64,000 bases of DNA from Natribaculum luteum (GTDB taxonomy: Archaea > Halobacteriota > Halobacteria > Halobacteriales > Natrialbaceae): contig NZ_CP095399.1 in assembly GCF_023008545.1 (NCBI RefSeq), forward strand, positions 1 to 64,000, given 5' to 3'. Of the stretch, positions 9,085-17,292 are shown piece by piece (within the stretch, counting starts at the first letter, position 1; each line of letters starts with the position of its first letter). The translations under genes and the position numbers were made by a program. Under the pieces are notes generated by a model. The model was not told the DNA's origin, made no database searches, and saw nothing but the letters and a program-made list of their open reading frames with translations.

Positions 9085-9148
9085 GGAATTCACGTCTACA
9101 ACCTGGTTGAACTGGCAGAAGAGTATTCGATTTGAGAACGGAACTCTC
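9085..9148. repeat. 64-bp direct repeat, right copy
   Basis: This is the second copy of the Bax1-like gene 3' end found at 7052-7115, differing at three bases. It is not preceded by the rest of the gene; instead an origin repeat ends 20 bases before it. It marks the outer edge of the orc1/origin unit. Confidence 0.85.
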
Positions 9149-9168
9149 AGTGTGTTTTCGACTGGCAG

Positions 9169-9387
9169 ATGATTCGTGTCATACGCGGTCGCGTCCGCGT
9201 AACTGGGAATCGGGAAGAGATTGATAATGAGGACATCGAATATATCACCTGTCGCGTGATCCACTGCGCGCGACACTGCCCGGATTCAATCATCGCCCAC
9301 CCTCAGTCCCGTCCGGTGTTGATCGCTGTTCCCGATCCGCCGGACATACCGCTTTTCGAGACTCGAGACACACCGTGTGCAGAGTGA
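9169..9387 (+). CDS. Possible small cysteine-containing protein
   Basis: A 72-codon frame with mostly G or C in third positions runs from ATG 9169 to a TGA at 9385. The protein has four cysteines, including CRVIHCARHC, but no family I recognise. A short hairpin, CAGAGT-GA-ACTCTG, overlaps the stop and could act as a terminator. It lies between the origin-2 unit and the IS66 element. The codon pattern supports it weakly and it could be spurious. Confidence 0.33.
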   Translation: MIRVIRGRVRVTGNREEIDNEDIEYITCRVIHCARHCPDSIIAHPQSRPVLIAVPDPPDIPLFETRDTPCAE

Positions 9388-9417
9388 ACTCTGTGTGCGT
9401 GGGGCATCAACTACAAC

Positions 9418-10994
9418 GTAGTTGGATAGCGTGACCAGGATTCACCGGCCAGTGATGCCTCTCATCCTAATCTGAGTTCTTGCCCACCGAGGATGGACTG
9501 GAGCTGTTCAGGCGGATCAAGTCCTCGTCGTTTCCACGTGGCTAACATGGTCGTAATCGTCTCGTGAATCTGGACCCCTTCGGCTGAGCGGAGGGTCCGG
9601 AACATCTTCCGCAGCACAACTTGCTCGCGCAGAGCGCGCTCTGCGCGATTATTCGTCGAATCGACGTCTGGCTCTGTAACGAACGTCAGCCAGTGCCCTA
9701 ACCCGTTCCTGATCTTCTCGATCAGCTTCTTGACCTCCTGTGCCTCGTAGTCTTCCCTGATCAGGCCTTCCAGATGTAACGACGCCTCCGCCCGCTTTTG
9801 CTCGCGGGCGGAGGCGGACGGATCCTCCTCGTCGAACGCCGTTAAATCGTCATGGAGAGCGTGTAACTCCTCAGACAACCTCTCTGCTTCCTCGTACCGT
9901 TCAGCAACGTACTCCGCCTCCCGCAACAGATGTGCCCAGCACCGCTGGAGCTTCGTGTGATAGCTCGGATACGCTGACCAACCGTCACAGCTGAGCGTTG
10001 AGTCCTCGGCGAAGTCCTCGCCGAGGACGTCCTCTAACACCTGACTTCCACGACTCTCATCAACCCAGAACAGCACTTCTTCGTCAGTAACGAACGTCCA
10101 CGCCCAGTGTTGCTCTCCGTCAACAGGAAATCCCGTTTCATCGCAGTAGACGACGTCACTTTCCTGAATACGGGCTTTGACATCGTCATACGCGGGTCGC
10201 AGCCGGTCTGCGACCCGCTTGGTCAGGTTGTAGATCGTCCGATGAGAGATGGGTGTATCGAGTTCCCAGTCAAACAGCTCCGCCTGTTTACGGTTTGGAA
10301 GTCGCTGATGGAACCTACCGAGGGCGGTTTGGGCCATGATATTTGGCCCAAACCGCCCGGTTTCCGGGCAGTCTGGATGTTCAGCAACGACTTCGTTTCC
10401 ACAGGAACAGCGGTGTTTGCCGAGTTCGTACTCGACGACAGTGGTTGGAATAGGGAGAGGTATGTCGATAATCGTCCGTGAGATGTAGCTGTCCGGGTTA
10501 GAGAGGATTTGCTCACAGTCTGGGCAATATCCCTGATCGACTCGAATAGTCTCCTCTGGTTCCGGAGGCGGTCGAGTTGTTCCTTCGTGACCTTCGTCAC
10601 GTCCTGGAGAGGAGCCGCTGGCGGCGTCAGCGTCGCCGCCAGCGTCGTCCCCTTGGTCTTCGTTCTCTTCCTCGTCGCTGTCATCGTTGCCAGGTGATCC
10701 AGCCACGCCACCCTGCTTACTGGGAGGTGTGTTTGGGTTTTCGTACCGCTTGAGGCGAGCCTCAAGTTGTTCGATCTGCTGTTGTTTTGCAGTGATCTGA
10801 CGACGAAGAAGTCGGTTCTCAAGCTCTTTGACGACGAGTTGCTGGCGGAGATGCGTACTGTTCTCGGTGCGGATCGTGGAATCTATCGATTCCAGCGATC
10901 CGCTAACCCCCAGCGACACACTTGATTCACCATTGAGAGACCATTCATGAGACTGCTACGAAATCGGTCTGACGGCAAATCGCTATCCAACTAC
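9418..10994. mobile_element. IS66-family insertion sequence, 1577 bp
   Basis: Perfect 14-bp terminal inverted repeats, GTAGTTGGATAGCG at 9418-9431 and its complement at 10981-10994, bound the element. The 8-bp target duplication ACTACAAC flanks it at 9410-9417 and 10995-11002. IS66-family elements make 8-bp duplications, so the family call from the transposase is confirmed by the ends. It carries a single transposase gene and no TnpA/TnpB accessory genes. It looks intact. Confidence 0.92.
9462..10919 (-). CDS. IS66-family transposase
   Basis: The 485-residue protein has an N-terminal coiled coil (residues about 25-70), a low-complexity acidic linker, a zinc-binding segment with CPDC and CSCG pairs, and a DDE catalytic domain. 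Candidate catalytic residues are D in VVYCDETGF, D in LSCDGWSAY and E in NNRAERALR. The start shown is a GTG at 10919; no in-frame ATG lies close by. The helical insert with CWAHLLRE is typical of the family. It moves only its own element. Confidence 0.93.
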   Translation of the reverse strand: MSLGVSGSLESIDSTIRTENSTHLRQQLVVKELENRLLRRQITAKQQQIEQLEARLKRYENPNTPPSKQGGVAGSPGNDDSDEEENEDQGDDAGGDADAASGSSPGRDEGHEGTTRPPPEPEETIRVDQGYCPDCEQILSNPDSYISRTIIDIPLPIPTTVVEYELGKHRCSCGNEVVAEHPDCPETGRFGPNIMAQTALGRFHQRLPNRKQAELFDWELDTPISHRTIYNLTKRVADRLRPAYDDVKARIQESDVVYCDETGFPVDGEQHWAWTFVTDEEVLFWVDESRGSQVLEDVLGEDFAEDSTLSCDGWSAYPSYHTKLQRCWAHLLREAEYVAERYEEAERLSEELHALHDDLTAFDEEDPSASAREQKRAEASLHLEGLIREDYEAQEVKKLIEKIRNGLGHWLTFVTEPDVDSTNNRAERALREQVVLRKMFRTLRSAEGVQIHETITTMLATWKRRGLDPPEQLQSILGGQELRLG

Positions 10995-11062
10995 ACTACA
11001 ACTATCTATGAAGGGAGAGTTTCATCATTGCTTACAGCTGATCTCGATTTGAGGTGTTCTTC

Positions 11063-11302
11063 TCAGGAAATACGGTGTGTCTTTTGTACCGCAAGTCCCG
11101 TGTCATCGGTCGAGTTTTCCATATCAGAATCTGTACTGCCTGGTCCAGCGACTGCCTTCGCACGCTCGAGTTCACGGATCTCTCGCTGAGCCTGCCGTTC
11201 GAGCAGTTCGGCTTGCCGACACCGTTCACGAGCAATGTCGTCGACACTGTCCTCGTCACCGATCGTGAAACGCTTACCACGGTGATCGATCTGCTCGAGC
11301 AT
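11063..11302 (-). CDS. Small acidic haloarchaeal protein
   Basis: The 79-residue product is charged and mostly helical, with a probable coiled coil over residues 20-50. Its ATG overlaps the stop of the upstream zinc-finger gene (TGATG), so the two are likely made together. I do not recognise a family. The coupling to the zinc protein is the main support that it is real. Confidence 0.55.
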   Translation of the reverse strand: MLEQIDHRGKRFTIGDEDSVDDIARERCRQAELLERQAQREIRELERAKAVAGPGSTDSDMENSTDDTGLAVQKTHRIS

Positions 11303-11466
11303 CAGTATCGACCCTTGGCTTCGTCGACTGCAGCATCTCGAGCGTCCGCTTGGAGGTGCTCGTAGCGGACCTCACAGCTGTCCGAACAGAACCGACCAGA
11401 ATACCCTGTCCGATCGCGAGCAGGTTCTGAACACGTCGGCATCCGACACTCATCGCGGTCAGTCAT
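11302..11466 (-). CDS. Small CxxxC-type zinc-binding protein, 54 residues
   Basis: Translation from the ATG at 11466 gives a 54-residue protein beginning MTDRDECRMPTC and containing FCSDSCEVRYEHL. The four cysteines at residues 7, 12, 27 and 31 would bind one zinc ion. Haloarchaea carry many such tiny zinc proteins, some of which regulate transcription. It overlaps the next gene at a TGATG junction. Its function is unknown. Confidence 0.65.
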   Translation of the reverse strand: MTDRDECRMPTCSEPARDRTGYSGRFCSDSCEVRYEHLQADARDAAVDEAKGRY

Positions 11467-11623
11467 CTGGCGATCCCTCGGTTCAGGAACCGAGTTGTTT
11501 CAGTGGCTGTCGATGTGATTGCTGTCTCTCTTTGTCTCATGGGTTGCTACGGTGGGCTCCTTCGAGCCCCCGCACCCCTTTCAGGGGATACAAACCGTCT
11601 CGAGTGACGAGATCACTCGACAG

Positions 11624-12184
11624 TCAGCGGCTGAAAGTACCATCCGACGCAGGGACAAGCCCCGTGCGGATCTCGAGGTCGACACGGCGAAGATGCTTAC
11701 AGCCGTTGTCTGGCTGGCGCTGCTCGAAATCAGGACAGGTACACGTCGCTGCCTCGATATCGACCTCGTAAGTGTTCCCGCTCTCACTCTCGACTTCGTA
11801 GACCGGACCCACTGTCGCAAAGCGGACGTCCAACTTCTCGTTCAGGGCACGACGAGTTCGTGGGTCGTCAATCGAGTAGCCACCTGCCTCGAGGGCAGTC
11901 GCCGGCTGGGGGTTGTCGCAGGGGATGGTGAACTCGTCGCGATGGTTGCGTTCTTGGCTGCACTTTCTGCAGCGCCAGTAGCGTGTCCGATACTCGTAGC
12001 CATCAGTGAGATTGAGTTCGTACGGTGTTGGCTCCGCGCCTGGCAGCCACTCGTCGATCGCGACGAGTTCGTGTCCGTTCAGTCGGGCAACGTCTCCTGG
12101 ATAGCTGCGATCGCGGTCGCTCGTGTACTCGTTTGTCGGTCGATCTCGATGCGAGTCGCTCTGGAGTGGTCGATTTGTACTCAT
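11624..12184 (-). CDS. SWIM zinc finger protein
   Basis: The 186-residue protein carries the SWIM signature CxC-x(n)-CxH as TCTCPDF followed by NGCKHLRRV near residues 149-170, preceded by YEVESESGNTYEVDI, the usual strand pair. A second zinc site may be formed by CRKCSQ near residue 74 and a later cysteine at 89. SWIM domains bind DNA or proteins and occur in transposase-linked and recombination-linked proteins. No partner gene is evident nearby. A hairpin at 11554-11569 (GGGCTC-loop-GAGCCC) lies downstream and could end transcription. The role is not assigned. Confidence 0.8.
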   Translation of the reverse strand: MSTNRPLQSDSHRDRPTNEYTSDRDRSYPGDVARLNGHELVAIDEWLPGAEPTPYELNLTDGYEYRTRYWRCRKCSQERNHRDEFTIPCDNPQPATALEAGGYSIDDPRTRRALNEKLDVRFATVGPVYEVESESGNTYEVDIEAATCTCPDFEQRQPDNGCKHLRRVDLEIRTGLVPASDGTFSR

Positions 12185-12374
12185 TCGTGGCCTCGAGGCA
12201 CACGAGTGTGCGCCTCAGTCCATTCTGGTGCAAAAAACTGACTCGTCACGCTAACGCATGGGGGAAACTGATCGTCTCGTCCTAGAATTGGTCAGTAGTC
12301 AACCTGAGCCCGGTTCATCAAACAAGAAGAAAATGGATCGATATAGACTCCTTAAATATTTCTAGACAGATATT

Positions 12375-12980
12375 TTACAGTTCCTCTATGCCACCATCTT
12401 TGAGCGTGGCCTTGAGGGATTTGGCCGCGTCTAGTGCTGTTCTATAGCTCGTTGATCCAACAATGACAAATTTCCCTGTTCTATAGAGCAGAGCTGTAAT
12501 ATCTTCATTCGGTTTGTAGATAACTCCAGGAAACTGTTCAGGTTCATATTCTGTATGTTCTAGTCCTAAAAGGACAATGATAGCTTCGAGATTAAGTTCT
12601 TTCTCTAGGTCTCCCTGGACGACAATATTCTGCAACTGGAGCTTTCCTGATGCCTGCTGAATATCGATCCCGAGTGATTCAAATTCATTAAGCAGTGCTT
12701 CTGCTCCATCCAATAGATCGTCTCGCGACTTCGCTCCAGCAAAGCTGATCTTGCCATTCGCTGGAATCAGGCACGTTGGTCCTCTATCCTCAAATGGACG
12801 GTATACCAAAAACGGGGAATGTTCTGGATCATATTCTGACTCATTTAAATCAGAGGCGAGCGCTGTGAGATTCAATTCCCGTCTCAATGAGAGCGTCGCG
12901 ACGATATTACTGATCGAGAGCCCACTCTTCTGGAGCTCGCTTTCGGGAATGTCTGACGCTGCTATTGAGACGGTGCTCAT
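12375..12980 (-). CDS. tbp: Divergent TATA-box binding protein
   Basis: The 201-residue protein shows the two imperfect repeats of TBP. The first starts at SISNIVATLSLRRELNL and runs through FLVYRP and GKISFAGAKS; the second starts at LQNIVVQGDLEKELNLE and runs through GVIYKP and GKFVIVGSTS. TBP recruits TFB and RNA polymerase to TATA elements. This copy has an N-terminal extension of about 20 residues and departs from the usual archaeal consensus, and its codons are AT-richer than those of its neighbours. The start lies 2 bases after the stop of a decayed methylase gene. Haloarchaea often have several TBPs that pair with different TFBs; this may be a plasmid-specific one. Confidence 0.88.
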   Translation of the reverse strand: MSTVSIAASDIPESELQKSGLSISNIVATLSLRRELNLTALASDLNESEYDPEHSPFLVYRPFEDRGPTCLIPANGKISFAGAKSRDDLLDGAEALLNEFESLGIDIQQASGKLQLQNIVVQGDLEKELNLEAIIVLLGLEHTEYEPEQFPGVIYKPNEDITALLYRTGKFVIVGSTSYRTALDAAKSLKATLKDGGIEEL

Positions 12981-12982
12981 AA

Positions 12983-13336
12983 TTAGTCTTCTACTTTGGC
13001 GCTTTTCTTTTCTGCGTCTTCAATACGACCCACCTTCTCATTGAGTGATTCTGTAAGTGTAGCAAACCCTTCTGCACGCTTCTGGACGGCTTCGTCCAGC
13101 TCTTTGCGGAATTGGCAGGTAGAGCACCTGGTATCGATCGCTTACGTTCCAGATTAGAGTCTCATATTCATGCTTAGATTGGAGCTGGTCCGTCACGATA
13201 TCCTGCGAAAGGTGATAGAGGAGCACCGCTGGCGTCAGGTTGTAGTCATTATCTTCATCCACGCGCAGGATGTCGTTCTCTGCGCCAGAGAGCAGCGGGA
13301 TCTGTGCTGGATGGACGATTCCGACGTTGCCAATAT
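12983..13336 (-). pseudogene. Decayed 3' end of a restriction-methylation-specificity gene
   Basis: The minus strand encodes, in more than one frame, pieces that match the C-terminus of the 989-residue protein at 27064-30033: IGNVGIVHPAQIPLLSGAE, then LTPAVLLYHLSQDIVTDQL, then NVSDRYQ and YLPIPQ, and a different tail ending KKSAKVED. A frameshift lies near 13105-13130. The ISH3 element is inserted at 13336; across it, the sequence near 14776-14830 seems to continue the relic, also with indels. It therefore represents a second, older copy of that gene. Confidence 0.82.
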
Positions 13337-13404
13337 CGGTACTTCCCGACTGGTGTGAGAGCTGGAGCTAAAGCGTTGGTCTCATGAGGAAGATGTCTGG
13401 TTGA

Positions 13405-14584
13405 GTGAATGTGTTCAGTATCCCTCAGCCAGACGGTGTTCTTTCGGATTCGGACGTGAAAGATTTAGCGGAAGACGTCATCTGCCAGCTCCCCTTGCCA
13501 GGGATCGAGGGCTCGCCCCTCGATCCCGGCGATATCTGGGTTGTTGTCATTCTTGCAGCAGTCAATCAGACGTCCATCTGGGAGACGTGCAAGGACAACG
13601 ACAACGCTGCCTGTGATGATACTGTCATGGACTGGCTCCATACGCTCAACCGAGAGTGGCTTGAGCGGGTTGCTAACCGCCTTCTCAGGGAGGTGGCGAT
13701 GACGATCCTCGACCCTGATCGGTCGAGGATCGTCTCCATTGACTTCGTCGATAACCCCTACCACGGAACGTACGCCGATGAAGAAGGTGAACTCTGCCGC
13801 ATGCACGCGAAAGACGGAACAACGACGTGCCACCGGTACTGCACGGCGTATCTCGTCTCGAACGGAAAGCCAGTGACGCTGGCGATGACGTACGTCCGTA
13901 GTGATGAGAAAGAGGCCGACGCGGTCGAGCGCGTCCTCGACCGCGTCGAAGCCTATCCCTTCGAGATAGAGCTTCTGTTGGCTGATCGTGGCTTCTACAA
14001 CGAACGTATTCTGCGCCGCTCACGGGAGATTGCTGCGACTGTCGTTCCCGTCCAAAAGAAGGGCAAGCGCATGAGGAAGAAGCTGGATACGCACTGCTCG
14101 TACATGACAACCTATCGGATGTACAAAGGCCGCGAGCGGGAACTGGAATTCCCGCTCGCGGTCGCTGTATCATATCACGCCGGAGATCGCGGGAAAAGCG
14201 GCGAGGTCGTTCGAGGCTATGTGGCGTGCGATCTGGCCGATCGCACGCCGAAACAAGTCGAACGGCTCTATCGAAAACGGTCAGCGATCGAAACGAGCTA
14301 CCGTGTATTTCGCCAAGCACGAGTGGTAACGACGACACAAGACCCAATCATCCGCTTCGCGTTCGTCCTGGTTGGATTCCTGTTGGAGAACCTCTGGCTT
14401 GTGCTTCGATGGGCGGTCGTCGTCGCCCCCCCAGCGGGGCGGGCGCGACCTGCCCGAGGAATTCACGTTCAAGACCTTCTCTGACTGGATCAGACATGCA
14501 TTAGAGGAAGAGCTAGAGCGGAGTTGGGAGATCGAGATGAACGGAACAGGTGTGCCAGAAGCATACGCGCCGGCCGCGGGCTGA
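13405..14584 (+). pseudogene. ISH3-family transposase with a single frameshift
   Basis: The frame from 13405 encodes an ISH3-type transposase with candidate catalytic residues in SIDFVDNPYHG, LLADRGFYN and RSAIETSYR. It shifts frame at a run of seven C bases near 14426-14432. Downstream, the plus-one frame continues with QRGGRDLPEEFTFKTF to a stop at 14584, which is the expected C-terminus. One base in a homopolymer could be a real mutation, a programmed slip or a sequencing error. Together the two frames give a product of about 390 residues, the usual size. Confidence 0.88.
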
Positions 14585-14600
14585 CGCCAGCCCGCGGCCG
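14571..14600 (+). terminator. GC hairpin at the end of the ISH3 transposase gene
   Basis: A perfect 13-bp stem, CGGCCGCGGGCTG, with a 4-base loop overlaps the transposase stop codon. There is no T-run after it, so it may shield the transcript end or block read-through rather than act as a classical terminator. Confidence 0.35.
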
Positions 14601-14866
14601 TGGGCAAGCTCCTGGTGAGCAACAGCATTCGCCTAGAACAGCGTATCTCAGCCTTCTTACTTCACTTCTCCTCATCCGTGGATTCTATTTCCTGTTCACT
14701 CAGTTACCACACCGGCATTCGCTCTGTTCGTCCATGACTCAGCACAGTTCACGAAGCGACGTTCGGGAAGTACCGAATATAGTTTGCTCTTCCGTAGGAG
14801 ATTGTTGATACTGCTGAGCTGTCGCTGTAGAGTCGAAGAGGACAAGGGCACCGTGTTGAATGCGTC

Positions 14867-15070
14867 GTCCACGGTGAATACGCTGACGACGAGATTCACA
14901 TCAATACCTGCGAGAGCCACGCGTTGCTGATACGACGGTGGCTCTCACCACATCGAGGCATCTCGAAAGATAAGCTAACACAGTATCTCAGAGCGTTCCA
15001 ACTCTGCCGAGAGTTATATCCAAAACCGGGACGAGACGCATTCAAACACGCTATTCAAGCGACTCTCTGA
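14867..15070 (+). pseudogene. Transposase C-terminal remnant, IS1595-like
   Basis: An open stretch of 67 codons without a start encodes VHGEYADDEIHINTCESHA, then RRWLSPHRGISKDKLTQYL, and ends KHAIQATL. The pattern of HINT-x-E-x-H followed by a PHRGISKD helix resembles the end of ISXO2-like (IS1595 family) transposases. Upstream sequence is out of frame and not recognisable, so only the tail remains. The regions 14781-14866 and 15071-15287 otherwise hold no gene that I can see. Confidence 0.55.
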
Positions 15071-15287
15071 AATCAATAATGTGCTACGCAAGAGCGTCGG
15101 ACGTAGGCCGATCCCTCTACTTCTCTGGACTCCTCTTAGTGATCGAAGTCGATCGGCCTGATACGGGATGTTTTACTCTTGCTACCGAAGTTGAAGAGCG
15201 ATAGACTCATCAGAACTCTTTCTTCGGTGACTTCCTCTCCTCATATGTATACACTTTTACCATACCCTCCTAAATCAAGCAGGACAA

Positions 15288-15842
15288 ATGGATAACCAGA
15301 ACTCAATACTCTATCCCAAGGGTTTCGAAGACCTGATCGTCCAGACCAGTAGTAACGACCGTTACGACGAGATGGGAGCTGTCCTCAGTCCCGACGAACA
15401 ATATCGCTACTACCTGTGGCGCGAGTGGGACAACAGCCAACCCACTGTTGCTTGGCTCATGGCAAATCCGAGTACCGCTGACGGTTTTTCCAGTGACGCG
15501 ACGATCAATCGCGTGTACGGCTACTCCGACCGCTGGGGCTACGGTAGCTTCGTTGTTGCCAATCTGTTTGCCTACCGTTCTAGCGAACCCACCGATCTTG
15601 ACGATGTTGACGATCCAGTTGGGCCGCGTAACGACGAAATTCTTCAAGATGTCGCGTCGAAGGCCGACCTCATGGTCGGGGCCTGGGGATCCCCGGGTGA
15701 CAGGTATGGACGTCCCAAAGAAGTCCTACAAATGCTTGATATCAATATCCATGCGTTGACCGTCCTCTCAAGCGGAAATCCGGGCCATCCGCTGTTCAAA
15801 GATGGCGATCTTGAGCCAACCCCCTACGAGTACAATGACTGA
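15288..15842 (+). CDS. DUF1643 domain protein
   Basis: The 184-residue protein has the DUF1643 pattern: YRYYLWREWD, then WLMANPSTADG, a DATINRVYGYSDRWGYGS segment, the conserved NLFAYRSSEP and DDPVGPRND, and a late WGSPGDR. The family is widespread in plasmids, phages and islands and its biochemical role is not known. A TATA-like ACACTTTTACC lies about 30 bases before the ATG. The gene stands alone between remnants. Confidence 0.85.
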   Translation: MDNQNSILYPKGFEDLIVQTSSNDRYDEMGAVLSPDEQYRYYLWREWDNSQPTVAWLMANPSTADGFSSDATINRVYGYSDRWGYGSFVVANLFAYRSSEPTDLDDVDDPVGPRNDEILQDVASKADLMVGAWGSPGDRYGRPKEVLQMLDINIHALTVLSSGNPGHPLFKDGDLEPTPYEYND

Positions 15843-15889
15843 GCGACTTGTTGAACATATCATAATTCGTTAAGGGTTGGGTCAGGTGT

Positions 15890-16185
15890 AGCGCACCATT
15901 TTATTACGCCAACTCAACCAGTCCTGTAGTCGATGATGTACCAGCCGTCCTCTGGCTCGAACAGGAGGTCGATCTGGCCACGGACGTAGGTCCCAGTTGG
16001 TTCGTGGTAAGCGGTCAGCTAATACTCTGGAAAGATACCAGACGTATCGGAAGGGGAGCTCGGAAGCAATCGAAGTCCCTTCGAAGTTGTCGATGACATT
16101 CTCCAAATTATCGAGCACCTCGCCCTCGTATTGGTCGAAGAACGGGTCGACATTCAACTGGCCCTGAATGTACCGTTCTGAAGAC
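15890..16185 (-). pseudogene. Decayed fragment of the AddA-like helicase-nuclease gene
   Basis: The minus strand matches part of the C-terminal nuclease region of the protein at 19274-22843. Shared pieces include FFDQYEGEVLDNLENVI and, at DNA level, a near-identical run across 15940-16020 against 19630-19712. The frame is lost in the middle and both ends are missing. It is the second relic here whose intact partner lies in the island to the right. Confidence 0.85.
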
Positions 16186-16193
16186 GGGGCATT

Positions 16194-17192
16194 CTAATTT
16201 TCTTTTCGAAATATTAAGATATTTTGGTGTACCATCGATGGAATGTAGGAGAAAGGATAGCCGTATACGTGGAGATCTTTTGATGGATCGTACCAGATGA
16301 GGTTTGCCTTGAGTGTTAGCCCTACCTCTTGAATTGATCGCGCAAGATCTGCTGAAAGGAAGTTATAGGATTGCTCCCGGTACATATCGCCGATGAACAC
16401 AGCGATATAACCGTCTTCTTTGATCACTGGCTTGAACTTCTCGAATTTAGTCTGCATATCGTCCAGCCACTCATCCTTCGTTTGGAGTGAGTTCGTGTTG
16501 AAGCCGCCCAGTTTACTTTCCCGCGTTTTGTTCACGTTCCGGGTCTGCTCGACCTTGTCCATCGACCAGTAGGGAACATCGGTTAGGAGAAAATCAACTG
16601 AACTATTCTCAAGTTCCGTGATCAGCTCTTCGCAGTCACCATGACGGATATCTTGGCTCTGGAGTTTTCCCTTTCCTGCTGCAGCCCGATCAGCGTTCTC
16701 AGCTTCGAGTACCTCTTCGTAGACTTCGATCCACTCGTCATTGATCTCGAAGCCGATCGCCTCACGGAAGCCGCTCCCTTCGTACTCGCAGAGACTTGCA
16801 CCGAAGAGTGTCCCACCAACTCCAGCAAAGGGATCTAATATGACATCGCCAGCTTGGGTGAACCGCTGAATAATATCTGCACAGAGACGAGGGGGTTTCT
16901 GCCCGCCGTGTTGGCCCCGGAGCTCGTGCTGGAAGTCTGGTGGATACTGTTTATCGAGAACGGACTTGGTCGCAAACTTCCACTCTTTCCCCGTCAGGTC
17001 ATTAATCGGATTACGCTCGTCGTAGATCCCGCGACCTTCGATGTACGTTTGATGATCAGCCAGCTCATCTGTATTGATGACCTCGCCGTCCTCAACAGGG
17101 AGTGTATCTTCTTTCGCTCGTGACTCGTCGAATTCCCCGTCATCAGTTGTGAAGAGGCGGCTCTGTTCATGCTGGTCCGGGTCCTCGCTCAT
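16194..17192 (-). CDS. DNA methyltransferase (amino-MTase), island gene
   Basis: The 332-residue protein has an AdoMet-binding motif I, DPFAGVGGT, at 120-128, preceded by a motif X-like KPPRLCADIIQRFT. The catalytic motif IV appears as TDVPYW at 204-209, a variant of the usual D/N-PP-Y/F. The order X-I-IV and the DPF motif fit an N4-cytosine or N6-adenine DNA methylase. It is divergent from the gene at 17293, with about 100 bases between them containing TATA-like elements for each strand. It may protect host DNA while neighbouring nucleases act on foreign DNA. The modified base and target are not known. Confidence 0.85.
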   Translation of the reverse strand: MSEDPDQHEQSRLFTTDDGEFDESRAKEDTLPVEDGEVINTDELADHQTYIEGRGIYDERNPINDLTGKEWKFATKSVLDKQYPPDFQHELRGQHGGQKPPRLCADIIQRFTQAGDVILDPFAGVGGTLFGASLCEYEGSGFREAIGFEINDEWIEVYEEVLEAENADRAAAGKGKLQSQDIRHGDCEELITELENSSVDFLLTDVPYWSMDKVEQTRNVNKTRESKLGGFNTNSLQTKDEWLDDMQTKFEKFKPVIKEDGYIAVFIGDMYREQSYNFLSADLARSIQEVGLTLKANLIWYDPSKDLHVYGYPFSYIPSMVHQNILIFRKEN

Positions 17193-17292
17193 GTACTGGT
17201 AATCTTGATCGGGATCTTATAAACGATAGCATCTTACTGAGACCGGCCACCCAGCTATAGATTCATATTTATATACCACATCATTTAAGCCA

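Larger units (their letters stand above)
13337..14775. mobile_element. ISH3-family insertion sequence, 1439 bp
   Basis: The ends are the inverted repeats CGGTACTTCCCGA (13337-13349) and TCGGGAAGTACCG (14763-14775). The 5-bp duplication AATAT flanks them at 13332-13336 and 14776-14780. Five-base duplications and a length near 1.4 kb fit the ISH3 family, in agreement with the transposase. The element sits inside a decayed methylase gene. Its transposase frame is broken by one base. Confidence 0.88.

Noticed and set aside
11519-12241. 240-codon open frame on the plus strand
   Set aside because: It is the antisense of the SWIM zinc-finger gene at 11624-12184, which has a recognisable motif; the plus frame has no sensible domain.
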